Origin: an uncultured Clostridia bacterium | GTDB taxonomy: Bacteria > Bacillota > Clostridia > Oscillospirales > Ruminococcaceae | Assembly: GCA_946563605.1 (NCBI GenBank) | Contig: CAMNVW010000108.1 | Span: 1 to 5,606 of the forward strand | Direction of reading: 5' to 3' | Length of the DNA stretch: 5,606 nucleotides | Shown: one piece after another, positions 1 through 5,588 of the stretch | Position numbering within the stretch: position 1 is the first letter of the stretch | How the letters are laid out: each line of letters starts with the position of its first letter | Notes under the pieces: generated by a model | The model's database searches: none | Seen by the model: only the letters and a program-made list of their open reading frames with translations | Told to the model about the DNA's origin: nothing | Program-made: the position numbers and the translations under genes

Positions 1-60
1 CAATCCCTCCGTCTCGGCTCACGCCGAGCCACCTCCCTTTACACAAGGGAGGCTTTGGTG
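1..60. repeat. Edge of an intergenic repetitive element with two hairpins
   Basis: Two short perfect inverted repeats follow each other closely. The first is CTCGGC at 13-18 paired with GCCGAG at 23-28 around a 4-base loop. The second is CCTCCCTT at 32-39 paired with AAGGGAGG at 45-52 around a 5-base loop, and is followed by GCTTT. The element starts at or before the window edge, so its full length is unknown. From memory, its wording closely resembles a high-copy intergenic repeat of gut clostridia; this could not be checked here. It lies beyond the terminator of the minus-strand operon and contains no credible gene. A weak terminator is an alternative reading, but the T-run after the second hairpin is only three bases. 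Confidence 0.6.
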
Positions 61-85
61 CAAGACATAACGCTTCAATATGTAC

Positions 86-118
86 AAAAAAGTCCCAGCA
101 GACATGACTGCTGGGACT
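86..118 (-). terminator. Rho-independent terminator of the glgP-GH13 operon
   Basis: A perfect 11-bp inverted repeat (91-101 with 108-118) has a 6-base loop and a GC-rich stem. Read on the minus strand, the stem runs directly into six T residues (complement of the A-run at 86-91). That is the classic intrinsic terminator layout. It sits about 73 bp past the stop codon of the GH13 gene and points the same way, so it should end that transcript. Read on the plus strand there is no T-run right after the stem, so it is probably one-directional. Confidence 0.93.
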
Positions 119-191
119 GAAACTGTTTTACGAAGCACAGCCAAAAGGATGAGTCTTTTTTTCGTGTTGGGGTGCTTTTGAGGTGGGTCAT

Positions 192-2078
192 CTACGAAGG
201 ATTTTCGTTCAGTGAAGTTACCAACACAACGGCGCTTTGTCCCATCAGCTTGCCGTTTTCATATCCGCCAAGCAGCAGGTGTGTCTGCGCGTTCGCAAAA
301 TCCTGCGGAACCGGCAGATGTTTTTCCCAGCAGGAACGGTTGACGGCAACCAGCGCCCTGCCTGTTTTGCCCGTGCGCAGATAAACGCAGAGGTCATTGT
401 TGACCAGCAGCGGCACAAAGGAAGCCTCCGTCAAAAACGGCAGGGACAAACGCAGCTGACCCAATTTGCAGAACCAGTCCACCAACTCATGGTTTTCATG
501 TCCCCATGGGTAGCAGCAGCGGTTAAACGGGTCTGCGTAGCCGCTTAAACCGGCTTCATCCCCGTAATAAAGGCAGGGGATGCCAGGCAGGAAATATTGC
601 AGGGTGCTGGCTAATTTGAGCAGCACCTGACCTTGTGCGTAAGCGTCCAGCGGCAGGAAATGGTGCTCTGCCTGCCACGGACGCTGTTTGCCTTCCATCG
701 ATTCGCCGGCAAGCACTGTGATTGCCCGAGGGGTATCGTGGGTAGAAAGCGAATTCATCATCGCATGAAGCGCCGGAGCAGGGTAATTTTCGGCAATCGA
801 AACAACGCCGTTTAAAAAATCCTCCGCCTGTCCGGTCAGGATATACCCCAAAATGGCGTTGCGGAACGGATAATTCATCACGCTGTCCAGCTGACCGCCC
901 AGCAGATATCTGCGGCGGTTGCCGTAGCTGATTTTGTTGGAGGCGTCCTCCCAAACCTCGCCGATGACGATTTTATCCTCGCCGAAGGATTTGACGGTTT
1001 TATAAACGCGGTCGATAAAGACATCGGGCAGTTCGTCGGCAACATCCAGGCGGAAGCCGGACGCGCCGAGCGAAAGCCATTTTGCAAGGACGCCGCTTTC
1101 GGGATTGCAGATGAAATCGAGGTAATCGGGGTGGTTTTCCCGAACGTTTGGCAAGGTGACAAAGCCCCACCAACATTCGTAATCGTCGGGATAACGCCGG
1201 AAGGAATACCATTCGCGGTAAGGTGAATTGGCGTCGCGGTAGGCGCCGGTGTGTTCTCCGTAGCGTCCGTTGCGGTTAAAATAGATGCTGTCGCTGCCGG
1301 TATGGCTGAACACGCCGTCCAAAATGACCGATATGCCAAGTTCCTTTGCTTTGGCGCAAAGCTCGGCAAAATCTTCGTCGGTACCCATCAGCGGGTCGAT
1401 CTTTCGGTAATCGGCGGTATTGTAACGGTGGTTGGAGTGCGCCTCAAAAATGGGGTTGAGGTACAGGCAGCTTACGCCGAGCGATTGCAGATAGGGCAGC
1501 TTTTGGGTGATGCCCTTTAAGTCGCCGCCAAAGTAATCGGAGTTTGTGATTTCCCCCTGTTCGTTCGGCAGATAGACCGGCAGGTTTCCCCAGTCGGTGC
1601 GCAGCGTGCGGTCGGCAGGTACGTTTTGTTTCGGTGTGCCGGAAGCGTAAAAGCGGTCGGGGAAGATCTGGTACATGATACCGTTTCCCAGACAGGCAGG
1701 ACGCTGCATGGTGTGGTCATAAACGGTCAGCTGCCAGTAGCGGTCGGTGTGCAGATCCAATTCCGCGCGCATGGAATCGTTTGCGTGGATGATGTGCGTC
1801 GAGCCGTTTTCGTCGATCACTTTAAAATAGTAAAAATAAAGCATCGGCTGTGTAGGCGTAAAGGTGAGGGTGTAGCAGTTAAAATTCATCTGGCACTGTT
1901 CAAACTGCATGGGAAAGGAACGATCCGCCTCACCGTCGTGGCACAAAACAAGCTGTGCGCTCTGCACAGAGAGCGTTTTGGGAAGGTGAATCGTAAAACG
2001 CACAGGGCTGCCGGTCGGGATTGCCCCAAACGGTTCTTTAAACAGGGAAAACCTGCTGTCATAGATACAAAAGTCCAT
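192..2078 (-). CDS. Cytosolic GH13 alpha-glucan hydrolase (neopullulanase/amylopullulanase-like alpha-glycosidase)
   Basis: This gene encodes a 628-aa glycoside hydrolase family 13 enzyme that should hydrolyse alpha-1,4 and/or alpha-1,6 bonds in glycogen-derived dextrins. Residues 1-120 or so resemble the beta-sandwich N-domain (CBM34 type) of neopullulanase-like enzymes. The (beta/alpha)8 barrel starts at GNGIMYQIFPDRF (131-143). Visible GH13 regions are LNPIFEAHSNHRY (207-219), DGVFSH (254-259), GFRLDVADE with nucleophile Asp345, GEVWE with acid/base Glu374, and STHDT with transition-state Asp448. PGIPCLYYGDEAGL (498-511) and a C-terminal beta domain follow. All three catalytic acids are present. 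There is no signal peptide, so it should act in the cytosol. The ATG at 2078 is preferred over an in-frame TTG at 2126, because an AAAGGA motif lies 8 nt upstream and the TTG falls inside a stem-loop. It follows glgP by 85 bp, which suggests co-transcription. The style fits the GH13_39/GH13_20 group, but exact bond specificity cannot be told from sequence alone. Confidence 0.95.
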   Translation of the reverse strand: MDFCIYDSRFSLFKEPFGAIPTGSPVRFTIHLPKTLSVQSAQLVLCHDGEADRSFPMQFEQCQMNFNCYTLTFTPTQPMLYFYYFKVIDENGSTHIIHANDSMRAELDLHTDRYWQLTVYDHTMQRPACLGNGIMYQIFPDRFYASGTPKQNVPADRTLRTDWGNLPVYLPNEQGEITNSDYFGGDLKGITQKLPYLQSLGVSCLYLNPIFEAHSNHRYNTADYRKIDPLMGTDEDFAELCAKAKELGISVILDGVFSHTGSDSIYFNRNGRYGEHTGAYRDANSPYREWYSFRRYPDDYECWWGFVTLPNVRENHPDYLDFICNPESGVLAKWLSLGASGFRLDVADELPDVFIDRVYKTVKSFGEDKIVIGEVWEDASNKISYGNRRRYLLGGQLDSVMNYPFRNAILGYILTGQAEDFLNGVVSIAENYPAPALHAMMNSLSTHDTPRAITVLAGESMEGKQRPWQAEHHFLPLDAYAQGQVLLKLASTLQYFLPGIPCLYYGDEAGLSGYADPFNRCCYPWGHENHELVDWFCKLGQLRLSLPFLTEASFVPLLVNNDLCVYLRTGKTGRALVAVNRSCWEKHLPVPQDFANAQTHLLLGGYENGKLMGQSAVVLVTSLNENPS

Positions 2079-2086
2079 CACATTCG

Positions 2087-2094
2087 TCCTTTCC
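2087..2094 (-). promoter_or_regulatory. Ribosome binding site that fixes the GH13 gene start
   Basis: On the minus strand the sequence GGAAAGGA lies 8 nt upstream of the ATG at 2078. This is near-ideal Shine-Dalgarno spacing. It supports the 628-aa protein over a 644-aa version that would start at the TTG at 2126. Confidence 0.85.
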
Positions 2095-2111
2095 GAATTG
2101 ATAAAATGCGT

Positions 2112-2147
2112 ACAGCGGTTCGACAAGTTTTCTCATCGAACCGCTGT
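2112..2147 (-). terminator. Stem-loop between glgP and the GH13 gene (partial terminator or mRNA-processing hairpin)
   Basis: A perfect 12-bp inverted repeat (2112-2123 with 2136-2147) flanks a 12-base loop. It lies 16 bp past the glgP stop codon and ends 33 bp before the GH13 start codon. On the minus strand the bases after the stem are ACGCATTTTATC, so only a short and displaced T-run follows. That is weaker than the terminators at either end of the window. It may attenuate read-through or protect the 3' end of glgP mRNA, giving the two genes different expression levels. On the plus strand there is no T-run at all. Confidence 0.6.
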
Positions 2148-2163
2148 TGTTTCAAAAAAATGA

Positions 2164-4566
2164 TTAGTCTAAATTCCAGACATTGTGTGCATATTCCTGG
2201 ATCGCGCGGTCAGCGCAGAAATATCCGGATTCAGCGATATTGACAAGGGACATCTTCTGCCACTTCATTGGGTCGTTCCGGTAGGTGTTCAAAGCTAATT
2301 TTCTGGTTCTGTCGTAGGAATCAAAGTCGCGCAGGACCATATACGGGTCGGTTGTTTTCAGAGAGAGGCTGATCTGTTCAAAGCGGTCGCCTGCGATATT
2401 ATTGCCAATCATATCGACTGCCTGCTTGATGACAGGATTGTTCAAATAGATTTCCTGCGGATAGTAGCCGGTCTGTTTGAGGCGGTCCACCTCAGGGGTG
2501 CGCATACCGAAAACAAAGATGTTGTCGTCGCCGACCGCCTGACCGATCTCGACGTTTGCACCGTCCCATGTACCGATGGTCAGCGCACCGTTGAGCATCA
2601 GCTTCATATTGCCGGTGCCGGAGGCTTCGGTTCCTGCCAGAGAGATCTGCTCGGAAATTTCACTTGCAGGCATCAGCAGCTCGGAGAGGGTGACGCGGTA
2701 GTCCTCCAGATAAACGATCTTGAGGATGTCGCGGGTCTGCGGATCGTTTTCAATCATCTTGCCAAGCGAACAGATGAATTTGATGATCTGTTTTGCCATG
2801 TAATATCCAGGCGCTGCCTTTGCACCGAAGATGAAGGTGGTCGGCTGGATATTGGCGTGAGGATTGCTCTTGATTTCGTTGTACAAAGCAAGGATATGCA
2901 ACGCGTTCAAATGCTGGCGTTTGTATTCGTGCAGACGTTTGACCTGAACGTCGAACACAGAATGAGGGTCGATGATTTGACCGGTGTGGTCTTTGATGTA
3001 CTGCGCAAAGTCCTCTTTGTTCGCCAGCTTGATTTTGGACAGTTGTTCGAGCACCTGCTTATCGGTCTGGTATGGCAGCAGCTTTTTGAGCTGGGACATA
3101 TCGTGCATAAAGCCGTCGCCGATGAGTTCCTTGATGTAGTTGTTGAGCCGAGGGTTCGACTGGTACAGCCATCTTCTGGAAGCGATGCCGTTGGTGACGT
3201 TTTTGAATTTATACGGCTGAATCTTATAGAAATCGTGGAAGAGGGAATCTTTCAGAATATTGCTGTGCAGTGTGGAAACGCCGTTGACGCTGTGGGAGCC
3301 TGCGATGCACAGATTTGCCATGCGGATCTGATGCTCGTGGATAATCGCCATGCGGGAAACGGTGTAGCCGTCCAGATGGAACTGTTCTGTCAGCTGGCGG
3401 CAGAAACGGTTGTTGATCTCGACGATGATCTGATAGATTCTTGGCAGCAGGGTGCGGAACATATCCTCGTTCCAGCGTTCCAGCGCTTCGCTCATAACAG
3501 TGTGGTTGGTGTAGGCGAAGGTGTTGCTGACGATGGTCCATGCTTTATCCCACGAATAACCGCACTCATCCAGCAGGAAGCGCATCAGTTCAGGAATCGC
3601 GAGGGTAGGATGGGTGTCGTTGATGTGGATGGCGTTTTTCTCGGCAAAGTTGTCGAGCGTGCCGTAAATTTCCATATGACGGCGCACGATATCCGAAATG
3701 GATGCGGCAACCAGGAAGTACTGCTGGCGCAGGCGCAGATTTTTGCCTGCCTCATGGTTGTCGTTTGGATAAAGCACCTTGCTGATGACCTCTGCGCTGG
3801 ATTCCTGACTGAGTGCATTGACATAATCGCCGCGGTTGAAGGCTTCCATATCCAGGACGGACTGTTTTGCACTCCATACGCGCAGCACGCTGACGGCTTT
3901 GCCGTCGTAGCCGGAAATCATGATATCATACGGAACCGCTTTTACAGTGGTGTAATCCTTGTACAGGACATGATGATAGCCGTAGTCCCAAAATTCCTCT
4001 ACTCTGCCACCGAAGTTAATATCCACGCTGTGTTCGGGGATGCACTCAAACCATACTTCGCCGCCAGGCAGCCAGTTATCCGGCAGTTCGGTCTGCCAGC
4101 CATCGATGATCTTTTGCTTGAAGATGCCGAACTCATACAGGATGGAGTAGCCCATTGCAGGGTAACCGCAGGTTGCCAGCGCATCCATAAAGCAGGCGGC
4201 AAGGCGGCCGAGACCACCATTGCCCAAGCCGGCATCCGGTTCGAGCTCAAACAGGTTTTCCATCTTGACGCCCATCTCTTTTAAAGCCTGAGAAAATTGG
4301 GGCGCAAGGTTCAGGTTGTAAATGGCGTTTTTCAGCGATCTGCCCAGCAGAAATTCCATCGAAAGATAGTAGACCTGTTTGCGTCCTTTGGATTTGGTGT
4401 CCGCCATGAAGTGCCGGCGTTTTTCTTTGAGTATCCGTCTGACAAGGGTCGCACATGCTTTATAGAATATTTCATCCGAAGCAAGATCCGGTGTGGAGCC
4501 CATCGCTTCGATCTGCGCAGTGAGCAGTGATTTAATTTCCTGTGAAGTAAACTGTTTTTCTTTCAT
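2164..4566 (-). CDS. glgP: Glycogen/maltodextrin phosphorylase
   Basis: GlgP is a cytosolic, PLP-dependent GT35 enzyme that uses phosphate to release glucose-1-phosphate from the non-reducing ends of alpha-1,4-glucans. The protein is 800 aa, the usual length for bacterial members. Family signatures are visible in order: YLSMEFLLGR (67-76), LGNGGLGRLAACFMDA (114-129), NDTHPTLAIPELMR (316-329), VQVKRLHEYKRQ (540-551) and the PLP site EASGTGNMKLMLNGA (647-661), with Lys655 as the Schiff-base lysine. The C-terminus (ADRAIQEYAHNVW, 785-797) is intact, so there is no sign of truncation or frameshift. The ATG at 4566 is the first start codon after an in-frame stop at 4594-4596. The Shine-Dalgarno is poor: GGAG lies 20 nt away and GGCGG 11 nt away. 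It is the first gene of a two-gene unit with the GH13 hydrolase, which would deal with ends the phosphorylase leaves. Whether glycogen or imported maltodextrin is the main substrate cannot be decided from sequence. Confidence 0.98.
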   Translation of the reverse strand: MKEKQFTSQEIKSLLTAQIEAMGSTPDLASDEIFYKACATLVRRILKEKRRHFMADTKSKGRKQVYYLSMEFLLGRSLKNAIYNLNLAPQFSQALKEMGVKMENLFELEPDAGLGNGGLGRLAACFMDALATCGYPAMGYSILYEFGIFKQKIIDGWQTELPDNWLPGGEVWFECIPEHSVDINFGGRVEEFWDYGYHHVLYKDYTTVKAVPYDIMISGYDGKAVSVLRVWSAKQSVLDMEAFNRGDYVNALSQESSAEVISKVLYPNDNHEAGKNLRLRQQYFLVAASISDIVRRHMEIYGTLDNFAEKNAIHINDTHPTLAIPELMRFLLDECGYSWDKAWTIVSNTFAYTNHTVMSEALERWNEDMFRTLLPRIYQIIVEINNRFCRQLTEQFHLDGYTVSRMAIIHEHQIRMANLCIAGSHSVNGVSTLHSNILKDSLFHDFYKIQPYKFKNVTNGIASRRWLYQSNPRLNNYIKELIGDGFMHDMSQLKKLLPYQTDKQVLEQLSKIKLANKEDFAQYIKDHTGQIIDPHSVFDVQVKRLHEYKRQHLNALHILALYNEIKSNPHANIQPTTFIFGAKAAPGYYMAKQIIKFICSLGKMIENDPQTRDILKIVYLEDYRVTLSELLMPASEISEQISLAGTEASGTGNMKLMLNGALTIGTWDGANVEIGQAVGDDNIFVFGMRTPEVDRLKQTGYYPQEIYLNNPVIKQAVDMIGNNIAGDRFEQISLSLKTTDPYMVLRDFDSYDRTRKLALNTYRNDPMKWQKMSLVNIAESGYFCADRAIQEYAHNVWNLD

Positions 4567-4665
4567 AGATGTGTTGACCGCCGTTTCTCCGCACTATAAA
4601 AATAAAAATGGGCAATCCAGTGCGGCAGGAATGTCCAGATAAATTTACAGAATGAATATGATTAA

Positions 4666-4694
4666 ATTATATTATATCACGAGTTTGAAAACAA
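4666..4694 (-). promoter_or_regulatory. glgP: Candidate sigma-A promoter for glgP and the GH13 gene
   Basis: On the minus strand a TTGTTT at 4694-4689 (three of six matches to TTGACA) is followed after exactly 17 bp by a perfect TATAAT at 4671-4666. A second overlapping TATAAT lies at 4676-4671. Transcription would start near 4659 and leave a leader of about 90 nt before the glgP ATG. A weaker alternative is the TATAGT at 4598-4593, which lacks a good -35. This is a motif-based prediction only, in a region where AT-rich motifs arise easily. Confidence 0.5.
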
Positions 4695-4819
4695 GTGGCA
4701 CTATGAACAGAAACAAGGATAAAAAAGAATACAAATAAAAAGCAAAATCATTTTTTGCCGTTTTGAATGGAATTTTGTCAGGAAATTTTCGCTTTTCTCA
4801 GAAGAAACAGCGGTTGCTC

Positions 4820-4849
4820 TTTACTTTGATGGAGCAAATCATATATAAT
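4820..4849 (+). promoter_or_regulatory. zapA: Candidate sigma-A promoter for zapA
   Basis: TTTACT at 4820-4825 (four of six matches to TTGACA) and a perfect TATAAT at 4844-4849 are separated by 18 bp. Transcription would start near 4856, leaving a leader of about 48 nt before the zapA start codon. The position and spacing are good, but the surrounding DNA is AT-rich, so the call is provisional. Confidence 0.55.
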
Positions 4850-4889
4850 AAAAATAAGTATTCATAAAATCAAAATTTTGTTTTCAGAG

Positions 4890-4895
4890 AAAGGA
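4890..4895 (+). promoter_or_regulatory. zapA: Ribosome binding site that fixes the zapA start
   Basis: AAAGGA lies 8 nt upstream of the ATG at 4904. An in-frame ATG at 4895 shares its first base with this motif and so has no upstream Shine-Dalgarno of its own. The shorter 118-aa product is therefore preferred over a 121-aa product. Confidence 0.85.
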
Positions 4896-4903
4896 TGGTA
4901 TGC

Positions 4904-5260
4904 ATGGCTGGACAGAATAAAATCAGAGTAGAGATCTGCGGTTCAAGATATGTGGTATCCTCCACAGAATCGGTAGAGTATGTAAAGCGGCTCACCAAAA
5001 TTATCGAGGAAAAGGTGAAAAAGATCCTGGACTCCAGTCCAAGCGTCACCATCAATGACGCCTATTTTCTTTCGTTGCTCAGCTATGTGGATTTATATGA
5101 AAAAAGCGAGCAGAATGCCGACCACATCCGCGGCCAGCTGACCGAGTATCTGGAGGATTCCACCAAGGCGAAATTGCAGCTGGACGAGCTGCGCCGCGAA
5201 AATGAGAAGCTGAAACGGGAAATCAGCATCCTGCGCCAGAACATCGGAAGAGATCATTGA
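4904..5260 (+). CDS. zapA: Cell division protein ZapA
   Basis: ZapA is a small cytoplasmic protein that binds FtsZ and promotes bundling of its filaments at the division ring. The product is 118 aa from the ATG at 4904. Residues 5-45 fit the N-terminal ZapA head: a beta hairpin (KIRVEICGSRYVVSS, 6-20) is followed by a helix with the typical SVEYVKRLTKIIEEKV pattern (23-38). A second helix starts at INDAYFLSLLSYVDLYEK (50-67) and continues into a charged, heptad-like coiled coil to about residue 113. Length and architecture match Gram-positive ZapA proteins. It has its own promoter, transcribes away from glgP, and no partner division gene is in view. The TGA stop is unusual in that the same frame stays open for 37 more codons encoding a strongly acidic stretch (see the next entry), so the protein may be a truncated form of a longer one. 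Confidence 0.9.
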   Translation: MAGQNKIRVEICGSRYVVSSTESVEYVKRLTKIIEEKVKKILDSSPSVTINDAYFLSLLSYVDLYEKSEQNADHIRGQLTEYLEDSTKAKLQLDELRRENEKLKREISILRQNIGRDH

Positions 5261-5293
5261 AGGAGCCCACTGGAAGGTGCGGAGTTTGCAACG

Positions 5294-5374
5294 ATGGACG
5301 AACTGCTCTTCCAGCCTGAAGAGGGCACAACCAATGATTACGGCGAAGATGAATACGAGTGGGAAGAAGAATAG
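5294..5374 (+). CDS. Possible 26-aa acidic small protein, or detached C-terminal tail of ZapA
   Basis: An ATG at 5294 opens 26 codons ending in TAG, with GGAG at 5281-5284 nine nt upstream. The peptide begins MDELLFQPEEG and ends DEYEWEEE. Twelve of 26 residues are Asp or Glu and none is Lys or Arg. It lies in exactly the same frame as zapA, and the 11 codons between the zapA TGA and this ATG are also open. Three readings are possible: a separate tiny gene, a former acidic tail of ZapA cut off by a nonsense mutation or sequencing error, or a rare stop-codon read-through product. A chance open frame is also possible, since 37 sense codons in a row are not rare. I do not recognise the peptide and assign no function. 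It is inside the zapA transcript, 24 bp ahead of the terminator stem. Confidence 0.35.
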   Translation: MDELLFQPEEGTTNDYGEDEYEWEEE

Positions 5375-5398
5375 CTCCGTATATTCGGTGAGAAATCG

Positions 5399-5428
5399 AC
5401 AGGGAGGGAAAAATTCTCTCCCTGTTTT
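5399..5428 (+). terminator. Rho-independent terminator downstream of zapA
   Basis: ACAGGGAG (5399-5406) pairs with CTCCCTGT (5418-5425). The stem continues inwards through a G-T pair and three more base pairs to an AAA loop (5411-5413). Four T residues (5425-5428) follow the stem. It points the same way as zapA and lies 24 bp after the TAG at 5372-5374, so it should end the zapA transcript. Confidence 0.85.
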
Positions 5429-5443
5429 CCGTGGTCTCTATTT

Positions 5444-5588
5444 TAGCTTCGAGAAGCTAGGAAGCTTTTTGTGGGGGTTGCGACCCCCACACCCCCTAGA
5501 TGTGGGGCTACTCGCCCCACTCCCTCGGCAACTTTCTTGCACGAAGAAAGTTGCACAAAGAGCGTGCTCGGAACCTCTTGGTTCCGAG
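5444..5588. repeat. Array of five hairpins, probable repetitive intergenic element
   Basis: Five perfect inverted repeats follow one another with short spacers. They are TAGCTT 5444-5449/5454-5459 (6 bp), GTGGGGGT 5471-5478/5483-5490 (8 bp), GTGGGGC 5502-5508/5514-5520 (7 bp), GCAACTTTCTT 5528-5538/5544-5554 (11 bp) and CTCGGAACC 5567-5575/5580-5588 (9 bp). Loops are 4 or 5 bases. Only the first is followed by a notable T-run (5466-5470). The stems differ from each other in sequence, so this is not a CRISPR array or a simple tandem repeat. The general style resembles composite palindromic repeats of clostridial intergenic regions; copy number in this genome is unknown. The element may continue past the window edge. 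Confidence 0.75.

Larger units (their letters stand above)
4567..4903. other. AT-rich divergent intergenic region between glgP and zapA
   Basis: This stretch of about 337 bp separates divergently transcribed glgP and zapA and is far richer in A and T than the genes around it. It holds a candidate promoter for each gene, annotated separately, and the leader of each transcript. The part between the two promoters (about 4695-4819) has A- and T-runs and a small 6-bp inverted repeat, GCAAAA at 4742-4747 with TTTTGC at 4753-4758. I see no convincing small gene, riboswitch or catabolite-repression (cre) site in it. Confidence 0.8.

Noticed and set aside
133..177. Inverted repeat AAGCAC/GTGCTT between the GH13 gene and its terminator
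   Set aside because: Only 6 bp separated by a loop of more than 30 bases. This is easily explained by chance, and the strong terminator at 86-118 already accounts for transcript ending.
2079..2126. Longer GH13 protein starting at a TTG at 2126 (644 aa)
   Set aside because: The TTG lies at the stem-loop between the genes, and the extra 16 residues do not look like part of the N-domain. The ATG at 2078 has a well-spaced AAAGGA motif.
1626..2243. 205-codon open frame on the plus strand across the glgP-GH13 junction
   Set aside because: It crosses the 3' end of glgP, the intergenic stem-loop and the start of the GH13 gene on the opposite strand, and has no recognisable domain. It is a shadow of the real genes.
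2857..4284. Long 475-codon open frame on the plus strand opposite glgP
   Set aside because: It lies wholly inside the unmistakable glgP coding region, on the opposite strand. Its product is Val- and Asp-rich in the way typical of reverse-strand shadows and shows no recognisable motif.
4742..4758. Short palindrome GCAAAA/TTTTGC in the divergent intergenic region as an operator
   Set aside because: Six base pairs made mainly of A and T in a region full of A- and T-runs. There is no match to a known operator that I can support.
5258..5260. TGA as a recoded sense codon (Trp or selenocysteine) in zapA
   Set aside because: Glycogen phosphorylase and the GH13 enzyme use TGG for Trp in their open frames and contain no internal TGA. 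I see no SECIS-like hairpin directly after the TGA. Truncation or a separate small gene is simpler.
5444..5588. CRISPR array
   Set aside because: The palindromes are all different in sequence and spaced irregularly. There is no repeated unit with unique spacers and no cas gene nearby.
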